Shown piece by piece: positions 1-11,400 of a DNA stretch of 64,000 bases. Position 1 is the stretch's first letter. Each line of letters opens with the position of its first letter. A program made the translations under genes and the position numbers. Source of the stretch: Caprimulgus europaeus (taxonomy: Eukaryota > Chordata > Aves > Caprimulgiformes > Caprimulgidae); the NCBI GenBank assembly GCA_907165065.1, contig OU015528.1, forward strand, positions 27,922,515 through 27,986,514, given 5' to 3'. The notes under the pieces were generated by a model. The model did not search any database and was not told where the DNA came from. It saw only the letters and a list, made by a program, of their open reading frames with translations.

Positions 1-31
1 ACCTTTCCCTGTCACACAATTCCTATTACAG

Positions 32-85
32 GCCTCTTGCAGCCTTCAGAACATCAGATATTTCAGCCGAGCGCTTCACGCTTAG
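32..85 (+). other. Possible terminal coding exon of an upstream plus-strand gene
   Basis: CCTATTACAG, an acceptor-like site, precedes an open frame of 17 codons (ending RYFSRALHA) and a TAG at 83-85. In human the convergent neighbour of SCAF11 is ARID2, so its last exon would be expected on this side. I cannot confirm the peptide as ARID2. The stretch is short and could be chance. Confidence 0.2.
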
Positions 86-3000
86 CCCGGTCTCAGGGCA
101 GCCCCAGTGTGACCTTCAGCCGTGCACTTCGAGTACCAAACGGGGGGCAGAGTATCAAACGCGTGGCTACAGTCTGTGGTGTGCAGTGGTGACGTGTGTC
201 CCGCTTTGTGTGCACGCTCGTTGTCCTGCTGTGACATACGTACCGGCCGGCCGCTCCAGGAGACCCGTCCCGTTCCAGAGCAGAGTTGCCAGAAAGGTGC
301 GGGATTCCCGTGGGGACCTTGGCAGAGTAACGTCCGTGCTGCGGCGTGACCGCCAGCGCTGTCTCCTCTGTATTGGCACGCTGGACTGTAGAGTTATGTG
401 TGGGAGTTTGATGCAGCCTTGCTGCCGCTTGACTCTTCACAGCTCCACGTCCTTTGTGACAAAGCACATTTTTTAGTTTGTTGAGGGGGAGGGCAGCTGG
501 CACCGTGTGTTTCATGTTAAGGATGACACACAGCATACTGCTACTGCAGGTGTTTTTGGAGCAGGTAAATGCATTATTTCTAGTTTTCATTGTAAGTTAC
601 TTCAGTGACACCACTGCTCATTACAGCTGATGGAAAATGTCCTGTGGTCTCCAGTGAGCATCATCCAAGGGGCACAGTCATAAACGATTTCTGTTTTGGC
701 CAGCCTCCACAGCATCTTCTTGAAGAAGAGTACAAGCCTCAGGGCGGGGGGGCATCAAAAAACAAACAAACAAACAAAAAACCAAACCCCAAACATAACA
801 AAACTATATTATACTAATTTCAGGACAGGAATGTTTTTTAAATGGGGAAATCTCTTGTATCTACAGTTAAGGTTGTTCTTTTGAAGTGTTTCTCAGTGTA
901 GTAAGGATGCAAAGAGCACCTCTTGACAAATGTTATTCCTCAGTTATCAATCTGATTTTCCTAGAGGTGGTTAAGTTATCAGCAGAGTAACAGAGCACTT
1001 TGGCATGTGGGCTAACCTCCACTGAAAACTATTGCAACAGCCTCGCCTGGGAGGAGGAAAAGCATTACAGCTGTTCATCTTAAAATTGTCTCTTTTCCCC
1101 ATTAATTTACACTTGGATTTGCTTGATGACACAGTGCCCGATGTTTCTCCTGTAGTGCGTGACAGCCGGAGTGTGCAGCCACCAGTGTCCATTGCTGCCT
1201 GCCTACCTACAGTTTGGGGCAGAGCACATCCTAGATTAAAATAATGTCATTACTACTAAGAATATTTTATTTTTTTTATTTTTAGTTTCACTCTCTGGCT
1301 TTGAAGTGGGGGGTAGCCTGGAGGGAGAAGCACTGCAGCATGTAGCGAGGTTTGAGTTCAATTCACATTGCTGGCAAAGATCTCCTTTGTGGCTTGCAGC
1401 AAGTCATAGCACGTGGAACTGTCTCATCTGCTCTAACACAGAGATCACAGTGCTGCCCTGCCTTGTGGGAAGATAAATCAGCAGTTTATTGTGATATGAT
1501 GACGTGCAACAGCCAGGGATGCCCGTAATCATCCCGTCACGCTCCTTTTCCCTCCTCTGCCTTTCCTACCAGGTGGTTGTGAGGCTGTCGGTGACTTCTG
1601 GCATGGGTGGCTGCAGAGAACTTTGTGGCTGATGCCCTTTCGCTTGCTGGGTAACGTGATGCATGCACAGACTGCAGAGCCTGGAGCTGAAGGTTGTAGA
1701 GTCAAAAAGTTGCTGTGTCCTCCTGCGTGGCCGAGGGCTCAGGCTGTGGAGAGGGTGGGTGTCCGGTGCAGCTGGATCTGTTGGGCCGTGGGGATTTCAC
1801 ATGGAGTGTTTTGAGTTTGTGAATCGTTTTCAAGTGGCACAGAATTGAAGGCTGATTGTTAGGAGTAAAATTAACAGCAGGTTGTTTGTGGCAAGATGGC
1901 AATACGTTCTTAAATTACTGTGACTTCAAAACCATCTTCAGTTGGTTTTAATAGCCTGCTGGTTGTAACACAACTTCCTGTTTCTCACATCGCTGCCATT
2001 GTGCCTTGGCTTCTCCCTATCTGTGGTAAGATAACCAGAGAGTAACCTGAGCCAATGCTTTTAAAAAAGCTGATTGCTTTTCCCTTAGGTGAAAAGAAAT
2101 GCAATATTAGAGTAACAGAAATCTCATAAAGATGAATCATGGTAATATCTGCCTTCTGCTCTTACTTTGGGTGGTGTTGGGACAGTTGTTTTCAGCTAGA
2201 CTTTGAATACTTTTTAGGTGGATTTGCTGGAAACTGCATTCTGAGAGGTTTTGTTGTTTGGGGTTTTTAAATCTGCGTGTTGACAGGTAACTTGCTGTCC
2301 TGGCTAAAACTGAATTTTTATGATGGCTAGATATCTGCTTGTTCCTTACCTTTGAGCAGGACTCTGTGTTTGTATTGTTTAGGATGAGTTACGTAGTGAA
2401 TCATAAAGTATGAAACAAGTCCTCATCCCAGTTCTGCTGCTGGTCTGGGTGGGCTCCACTTTGCTGGTCTCCAGTGAAGGGAGGTAAGGGAGGATGAAGG
2501 ACTGGCACACTAACCATGTAGTAACACCCACAGTGCATCAAAAATGGAATCCACATCCCACAGCCCGTGCAACACGAGGTGCCTGTGCTGCGTGGCTTTG
2601 GGTGTGTTCTGTGTTTGCCCCCAGTACCAGCTATTGCTGTATGTTTGTTAGAATTTGAATTTTAAACAGGCATTGAAGCCCCACTAGAAGCTGCCGTGGG
2701 ATGCCTTGGCTTGATGATGTGGCTGCAGAGCTGCTCTGTGTCAGCGAGAAGGAGGTGGGGGTTGAACCCCTGCCTGAGGCTTGTCACACACTCTGGGCTT
2801 GCTCAATCATCATCATTTACCCTGCAGGTAGTGCCGGGGCCCCTGGTCCTCCTGCTGCCTGCTGGAGGAGAAGCTCTGCTTGCCTCTGGGCTTTGAGCAG
2901 AGCCAGCCAGTGGCTGGGCCTTGGCCATTAGTGCTCCTGACAAGCAGCTGTACTGCAAGTACCTGCATATGAGATGTCCCTCTCTAACCTGTGGAGAGAA

Positions 3001-5490
3001 AAAAAGGCAGCAATATTCCTGTCTCAGTTTAGAGAAGACCCCTCCATGTGTCAGCTACCTTCCTGGTCCTTGAGAGCCCCAAATTTTGGTAAAAGGCTCT
3101 GGAATTTACAACTCTGACTTCCAAGAGTTCTTATTCTCTTTAATCCCACCTGACATTGCATTGAAGCATCTAGGAATCCCTGGCTATTTTTGATTGATGC
3201 TTATCATAAGAAATTATGTTGTTGTAGGTTTATTTTCTGCAGTACTTTAGAACTAATGATACAACAACCTCATGCCAAAATTCCTTGGGTTTGGCTCCTG
3301 CGGTAATTTTTGTCTGTGTTGGATTCTATTCTGGTTTTGATTGTTTGTTGTGGATAATGAGCATCTAGTGCATTGCTGTAATCACCTGTATTTATTGCAC
3401 AAACAATCTATGGAAATGAAGCTCAGGTTGAAAGCTTATGGTTGCTGTGTGAGTCTCTAGGAATTGTGACTGAATAATGTTGGAAAACTTAAGAGTCAAG
3501 TTTAAGTCCATTTCCATATCCCAACCTGTGCCTTCCCACAGCTTCATCTCCTTTTACACCAGTAGTTCCTTGTGCTTGTAGGAGTGTTCTTAATCTCTAG
3601 GTTAATTCTCTAGGTTAGATTTTTTTTTTTAATCTTCATAGATGCTCCATTATTTTGAAAGCTGCTGCATCTAATAAGTATTCTTTAATTACTGAAATTG
3701 TTTATCATCTACTTTATTGTCCTTATGCTTGTCTCCATGTTTTTATAAAGTATTGATTAATGTGACTATTGTCATGCTTAATGAAAAATGGCGCCAGCAT
3801 AGTTTCATAACTGTAATTGAAAAAGGGTAACTAACTCCACCTTTGGAATCAACCTATTTACTCTACACACTGGTGTGTTACAATGCTCAAGATAAGGCAT
3901 TTGGAGGGAAAAAACCAACCGTGGTTTTGGCAGTAGACTCCAGCACAGTGATCTCTACAGCAAAACTGAGTTCAAGGCACTGCCTTGCAGCAGTAGATCC
4001 AGACAGGCTTTAGCTGCGTAAGCCAGCTCAGCAAATTTTGCTCAGCAAAAATTACAAGTCCTAAATAATGAGCTACCTCTGCTCCTGCCATTTGTCCCCA
4101 CGTGCCCCTCCTCTTTGCATGTTCTGGTCCTGCTCATGCACAGAAACAGTTCTGTCCAGGAGTGCCAACACTACTCAGATCCAAAACGAGCCATCCTTCC
4201 TCCCACCCAATTGCTTGATGCAGCAATTGTCCTTTGAAGAGACCAAGCAGATGGTTCTCCTGACATGCAATTCATTTGATTTTAAATGCGTGGAACTCCT
4301 CACCTGCTTAAGCCTGAGTGCATGTTGGAAGTCAAGGCCTTTGCATGTGCAGAACACAACTCCCGATACGCCTGTGTGTAGCATGCAGCAAAGTGCAGGT
4401 GACAGCTGAGGGAGCAGTAGGCGCAGCTTAAGTCAACCCGATGTACTGAAAAGCTCTTTGCAACTGTAGATTAAGTGGTGATTTTTTTGCTGTTAGAATG
4501 CTTGAAAAGGTCAATAGGCCCAAGCAGGCATGTGGAAATAAAACTGGCTTACAATTTAGGCAGTAAATTTTTAATTAGCTGCAGTTGGTTGGTTTAAATT
4601 ACTTTCCTCTTCAAGACTATATTTTCTTGGAAATAAGGTCTTTCGGCACATCTTCCCTCAGCCTCTGATACAGTGATTTTAACTGCTTCTCTATGCACTC
4701 ATAGTCTTCATGACTGATATAACCCTTCCTGGCTTAAGTCTCACTGGCCCAGCCTCACTAGACAGTTACAGCTGCAGGACATGCCTCCAAGTGCTGCTCT
4801 TCCTGCTGAAGGCTTGGCCCCAAGGAACTGATGCCTCTGAGCCTCCCCCTCTCCAGTGAACATCCTCACCCAGCCCCTTGAGTCTACCCCTGCTCCTCAA
4901 AGTCATGTGCTCTTTCCTAAAACCATGTGCCTATTAGGGTCCCTTTAGTAAACACAGAACCAAGACAGGGTGAAACCGTCTTTCCCTTCCCAGATGTTAT
5001 CAATCACCCACCCAAACCTGACAAAGCTGCTTTGAATTTTGCAGCCAGCAGCCACCCTGAAGGACAGCAGGGTCAGCAGGGTTAATCCCACAAAGCAATG
5101 CCTGGACCGCAGCTCCCAAGGAAGGCAGGCTCGTGGCTGTTCCAGTGAAGCCCGCTGTTTGGCTCAGTACTCCTGGTGTGCAGGAGGACAGGGCCTAGTT
5201 GGTTTGAGCCCTGCCCTTGTTTTGCAAGCCCTAGACCCTGGAGTTCCCACTGCAGCACTTGCAGTAAATGGATGTTTTGCCACATGCATTTGTTTCTCTT
5301 CAGCTTGGAGCATCTGCAGACAGGCAAGGCAGGGTGAGGACAGACTAGCTGAAAACAAACCAGATCTAAAGGAGGGGGAGCCTGGACAACACAGAACAAG
5401 GTTAAATATGTGTATGTACAGACAGAGTAGTACTTACACTGCTTTCTGAATTAAACCACTTGAGCCAAAATCATTGAAGACCAAACACAG
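86..5490. other. No gene recognised; possible 3' flank of a convergent gene
   Basis: There is no long ORF, no clear repeat and no exon I can support. A plus-strand AATAAA at 4537-4542 with a GTTGGTTGGTTT tract 45 bases on could end a plus-strand transcript. An A-rich (CAAA)n tract is at about 756-800. Confidence 0.3.
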
Positions 5491-5515
5491 ACTACTGCCA
5501 GCTTAGTGAAAAGAA

Positions 5516-5521
5516 TTTATT
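5516..5521 (-). terminator. Candidate distal poly(A) signal of SCAF11
   Basis: AATAAA on the minus strand with GU-rich sequence about 25-40 bases downstream. This is the most distal good signal before the sequence changes character. Confidence 0.5.
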
Positions 5522-7694
5522 AGAAACTGTTAAGCACTACACAAAACTAGGTTTTAGAGAATTTTTTCAGTAGACAGCACTCCAGCCTTATGCTACAAAC
5601 ACCATATTGCAGACTTTGGACAGCCACTGTGCTCCTAAGATACATCTTTAGGATGAGACATTCAAGCAGCATGCACAGTGAGGCAGGGGAAGGAGTGCAA
5701 GGAAAATCCTTTTGATTTGCATAAGTTCACAGAAGGAATACAGTTTGGCAACTGTGTTCCTCAAGGCAATTTGGATTACTGATCCCCTAGAGGCATCAAT
5801 GGGGCTCCCCCTTCACTTTACCTTCAGTGCTAGTGCATGTTGGGGCTTTCAGTACAAGAAGTTTCAATAAATAGAAATACAGCTTTCATACTATTCTAAC
5901 AACAACATGACTACAAGGTTTAAGTACGTGCCTTCTTGGGCAGTCACATCAACAGAGACCTTACTGCTTTTTGGGAAAAATAGGAATCATCTACGTTTTA
6001 AGGCAATTCATTTTTTAAATTCAACATAGAAATTGCAACAAACTGCATATTTTCTGATAAGTTCTGAAGTATTTCATTGCAAAAAATAAAGTTACTGATC
6101 ATATGCTACTCTATCTAATATTCTTCATTATGTTTTAAAATACAGTGGAGCATCACTATCGTCACTGCCCCAACAATGTGGCAGCAAGTGACAGCTTCAC
6201 TTCCAGCCAGGAGCTGCAAAACAAGAAATTAATGACCCCCCTCACCCAGTTTAAATCCTCCATTGTTCCTTCCCACCCAATTTCCACCTCTCCTCTAAAA
6301 CAGAAAAAAGCCCACCCCACAAAAGAGTTATCTGTCTCCTGAAAGGAGCTTTATAGCAAGGCTCAACTGTATAGAGTAAAAAGATACAAAGAGTCATTAA
6401 AATCCCAAAAGTCACAGAAGAAAAATGTAATAAAAATAAGTACGCATGGCGTGATAAACCCAGACACACATAGCAATTTGCTACAACAGTTTTCAAAAAG
6501 TGCTAACCAATTTTAGCTTAAAATAGTTCAAGAGATCATACAAATTGCTACTACAGTGTAAAAACTGAGTATTTTGAAAAATCTAAAACCTGGCTTGACT
6601 ATAGAAAATGTATTATATCTGTTTCTAATTTACATAGCATTTTGATTTAGGCACACAAAAATAAATATAGACAGCCCATGCTTCAGTAAGTCAGCAGAAA
6701 GATGTAGTTAAAAATCAAGTGATCAACTGTTGTGACAAACATCACTTTTTTTTTTTACACAGCTATCTCTCTATTATCACATGTGTGTACAGAGGGTGTT
6801 TATCCCTCATTTCATCCTCAGGCTTCTGCAAAAGTTACTTACAGGGTAAGACTGCATTTTCTGCCAAGAGAAGTTAGTTTGGGAACTATTGGCTACAAAG
6901 AGATAATTTATCAGAAAACTCAATTGATACTTCCTGTTAAAATGGTTTATTTGTGCTCCTTGGCCAAGAGATCTTGGGGTGGAGCACAAGCCAAGCTGAG
7001 CCAACCGCACGGTTGTCACCGCTTGGCAGAACTCGGGGAGAGTGCTGAAATGTTAACAGCAGTGCTGGCGAGTAAGGGGACAAATATTTCTCTCAGAGTA
7101 AACCTCAGAGTAAGGCTTCTTCTCTGCTGAAATCCAGAAGGATCCCAAGCTGTTCCTTCCATAAGGAGCACACAGTGATCTTGGTGTATCAGCAACCCCC
7201 CCCACTGCTACCTCAGTAAAACCAGTTTGACCTTTGGTGTAAGCATTCTCTCGCACGTTCAATGAACCCACATCTGCTTTAAAATGCTTTTACCCTCTCT
7301 ACCTGAACATGCTCAGGGAAGTAGAAAAGCCATTGCATGTGACTTCAGATTGCACATACTCAATGACACCAGTCTGGTAATCCATGCCCCAGTCCCTAGT
7401 TAGTGAAGGAAAGTAGGATGGGAACTAAGCTTGGCACAACTGGCAGTCTCTGAGCAGCTGGGAGCCTAGTAACAAATTCCAGCTTTCTTGATTTTACTTG
7501 AAGAAACTAGTTTATGTTTCTGAACATCCAGCTCTAGCTGACCAATTCCCTACGAGCTAGAAGCAGGGTTAGACATGAACTGAGGCTGTCACTGTGGCAG
7601 TTGAGGGCTTTCAGCACATAAAAATTATTCACGTTCATCCCCCTAGCTTGAGACAAACTGAAAAACGTCACAAACAAAACCAAGCAGCATAATT

Positions 7695-7700
7695 TTTATT
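7695..7700 (-). terminator. Candidate proximal poly(A) signal of SCAF11
   Basis: AATAAA on the minus strand about 600 bases after the stop codon. It lies just downstream (in the transcript) of the 7718-7746 hairpin. Its use is unproven. Confidence 0.3.
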
Positions 7701-7717
7701 TGGTGTTACAACAGATG

Positions 7718-7746
7718 TGCAGTGCCCATAATTTTTGGGCACTGCA
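7718..7746 (-). other. Perfect 10-bp hairpin in the 3' UTR
   Basis: The arms TGCAGTGCCC (7718-7727) and GGGCACTGCA (7737-7746) are exact reverse complements around a 9-base AT loop. In an AT-rich UTR this GC-rich stem stands out. Its function is unknown. Confidence 0.7.
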
Positions 7747-8297
7747 TTTTACTGTTTATGATTTTCCTTTTAAAATCTAAACAGTTCTTCTGTTCAGACA
7801 ACTCTGTGTGCTTTTTTATATACACATTGTGACCCCTGCATTCCCCCTGTCCAGTTAACGCTAGAAATATTTGTCAAGGCAATACATTATTTTATCTTTG
7901 CTATAATTAGGAATAAATCAAAAGAAAAAAATTACTTTAATCTGATTGACTACATGTACTGTACATACCTGTTCCAAAACCAATGTACTCAGACAGAAGT
8001 TTCTAATTTAATGCACTCTGTTATTCAAGTCAAAATGCTGTACATTAGGTATCCACACAATCATACATTCCTAATGATTCTTCTTTACACCTCTATTTTT
8101 TTAGACATCTGTTTATAAAAAGGAATAAAGTTGCCCTGTAGATCTATATTTCTTTAGAACAAAACATTATATACTACATTGAAAAATAATTTTATCAAAA
8201 CCAGATTCAAATCACTGTCATGTACAATTTTCAGTTAACTGTTCTTGTTGAAATTGCACTTTGCAGATAGAATAAAATTAAAAACTGAAAACATGTT

Positions 8298-8426
8298 CTA
8301 CTTCCTTTCACAGGAGATTGCCTCTTCAGGATTTTTCTTCCGTGAATGTTTGTATTTGTCTACATATGCTTTCACTAGATTTGCCACTTTTGCAGAATTA
8401 ACTTCTCCGCTCTTGCTATGACAAAC
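8298..8426 (-). CDS. SCAF11: SCAF11 exon 15: last coding part and stop
   Basis: Forty-two codons run [20 protein letters not shown], then [22 protein letters not shown], and end at the TAG stop at 8300-8298. The acceptor is CTGTTGTAG. The first 25 or so residues match human closely, and the tail after KYK is shorter and different. The exon then continues as 3' UTR. Confidence 0.95.
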   Translation of the reverse strand, partial: VCHSKSGEVNSAKVANLVKAYVDKYKHSRKKNPEEAISCERK

Positions 8427-11400
8427 CTACAACAGTTTTAAAGAAAAAAAAAATTTTAAAAATCAACATTTCTGTTGCTTTGCCACTGTTCCACATTATT
8501 TATTTATTCTCCCAACACCCCAGGCTTCCCCATCTCAGGCAGAACAACTTTGGAAACTCCTAACACTTCCCAAGTGCTTCCCAAATACTCCTGAATTCCC
8601 ATTCAACTCTTTCACACAATAAATAAGTTATGTTCCAAGGGGCTAAGAAAGCTCTTGTGGATGGAGAAAGATGAAGGGATTTTTGCTTTTCCTGCTCCCC
8701 TTCCCAGAAACTACCAGTTGTTCTCACAAGATTAAGAAATCCACCCCAAGCCCTGTCTCATCCGAAGTGTTTGCATTTCTGATTGCAAGATCAACTTACT
8801 TTATCCACAGCTTTCCGCACAATTTCTTTGTATTCTTCCTTAGTGATGTCTTTATTTTGGTAGAAAGGTTTAATTGCCAGTTTGACCTCTTGTGCCGCTT
8901 TTTCTTGAATTAACAATTTCTGATGAAAAAACACACGAGTTATTTTTCACTGCCTGCGTATGTATCTTTTTATCAATCACAGATTAAAACTTTACAGAAA
9001 AAAGTTACTACAGAGGACTAGAAAACTACACTGCTCTCACATTTCAGCTCTCATGAGAGCTGTCTGTGTTTTACTAACAATGGAATGTTGTCCTACAGCA
9101 GTTAAAGTAAGATTCACAACAGTGCTGCTTTAAAGAAGACTACATTAAAAAGAGTCAGCTTGCTACCACAGAAGTATCACACACGTAATGGTATCAAGTG
9201 TATTACACAGGAGGGGTATTGTCATAGTTTGCCATTTTTTAGCATATAAAAAGGTATATATCTATTTTACATATAAATATCTAAAATGCTATATATAAAT
9301 ATACTCTGAACTTGGAACTTGCCTGGTCCTTCTTCGAGCTATCTGCACTGGCTTCCACTGTTACACTTGCTTTGTTTTCTCCCACTTTCACAGCTGCGTT
9401 AGAGCTCTTGATGTGAACCGACGATGCTGCATTACCCGAACTTGGTCCCTGAACTGTTCCCGCATTTCCCAGAGCCGCTGTTGGAGCAGGCAAGGCTGGA
9501 GCACTCATGTTACTACTTACATGAGCAGCATTTGCAATACCCTGTTTTAAAAAGTTATCAGTAGTTAATACATTATCCTTCAGCATGAGAATGTGCCTTT
9601 CCAGAAGTCTGAGCAGCTACAGAAAGACCATGAAACCTACACGCTTTGGTTCATTAGCGAATTTCCACACTCCCCATTCTTACAGAAGGCACACCCCTTA
9701 CATCAGATCTCCTCAAAGGAAAAAAAATAAAGCTTGAAAAGTAAAGCATCCTCCATGTCACCACTGTGTGTGCTAGATTCTTGCTCAGACGTCAGTGACA
9801 AAGCAAACAGGCATGAGGGGTGTTAGCACAAGGAGAAGGAAGCTTGTGGCTGCAGAGCCCCTCTACCTGTCACAGGAGTGTGTAAGTAGCCGCGTTTTGT
9901 AAATCAGATTAATTTTTTTTTTTTTTAAATCAGCACCTACACATACATACAAAAAGTTACCTTAAACCACATTTGCATTCCTACATCATGATGATGCTGC
10001 TTTGAAAACATTTATTTTCATGTTTGTTATCAGCTTGAACTTGGGAATGAATTTCGAATGTCAACACACCTACAAGCGTACTCCCAGGTGGAGGCCAAAT
10101 GCTGGTTGAAGCACCAGGATCTGTTCTTCAGGAAAAGCCATTTTCTGTACATTTCCAAACATCACAAGAAGACCATGGGCCCTATCAATACTTTGGAATT
10201 GAGAAATTAAATAGCTCTCAGACCTCAGATAAAGGTCATTTTTAGCAAAAGCCAAGAACACATCCTTCTAACATGTTTCTGGCAGGCTACCCTAAATGCT
10301 ACTTTTTTGCACATAATAACCATTACTTTTTTCACACGGAAAATAATGAAACAGGAATTTGAGCTCCTTGGAAAGGACACAGATACTGAGCTGTTACAAA
10401 CAGCATGCTAAGACTTGCTAGTGTTGCTATCTTCATCTTCCTTTCAACAGGAAGGACAGGTGGAGTCCTGCAGTGCTCAATAATTTCTGTTAGGCTACCA
10501 CCAAGGACTTACTCAACAAAAGCTAAAAGAAAAAGCAGCAGCAGTTCCCAAAAGTGCTCAGGTTCATGGGCACTGTTCCACAAAAGCAGGTAAGAGCAAC
10601 AAATAGAAGAGGGGCTTTACTAACAACTGTATTTTGGAGCAATACACGATCTGTAGAGAAATGTATTTATTGCTGCACTAGATACTGTATTTCACAGGTT
10701 TGCAGCCTGTGTTCCAACTTCTTACATTTGTAAGAGGTTAAACCTACTGAATTTCCAAGTGAGAAAATGTTTTAATTACAGACAGCAAGCATTAATCAAA
10801 TCAACAAGCAATCTACCAGCATTTTAGTTCCAATAGTACCTTACTGTTTGACCTTGCAAAGTATTGAAGTATTTCATATGGCCTATAACCCTGCTCAGTA
10901 TTTCCCACAGTACTTAACTCCTTTTGTTCTAAGCTAATGACTAGGAATGGATAACAGCAGCTGAAAGTGAAAAGAATGGAGGCCATTTATCAGTTCTCTT
11001 CAGATCTTTAGAGATGATGCATGAAAACAGAGTCAGAAATCATTGTTCTAGAACATGACTTTTTCAACCTGGAACATAGGGGAAAGCATTTTAGGTTAGA
11101 GCAGGCAGCCTGCAACAAAAGAAAAGCACAAACCTCAGTGAAACCCTGAAGAGCCTTTTATACATCACAGATGCAGCATTACATCTTGCAGGACAATGCA
11201 TTCTCCTAGGAGTTGTTCATATTCCTTTCCCTGATATAAAAGCTCTTAATATAAACAGCTGGCTACAGGAGGAGCTCACATACACAAAGGCTGTTTTAAG
11301 ATAGCTTGAAAGGCACAAAAAGATGGTTTGACCTGCCCCAAGCACAACAGTCTTTTTGAAACTGGAGAAATGAAGTGGGAGTTAGGTCTCAAACTGGGCA

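Larger units (their letters stand above)
5500..8297 (-). other. SCAF11: Probable SCAF11 3' UTR
   Basis: The 2.8 kb after the stop is AT-rich, free of recognised repeats and without a convincing ORF. On the minus strand AATAAA occurs at 5521-5516, followed by a GU-rich stretch (CTGTGTTTGGTC), which fits a distal poly(A) site ending near 5500. Other AATAAA copies at 7700-7695 and 6951-6946 could give shorter transcripts. The true end needs transcript data. Confidence 0.6.

Noticed and set aside
93..590. Minus-strand open frame of 165 codons.
   Set aside because: No recognisable domain and no support from splice signals; open frames are also present on the plus strand over the same stretch.
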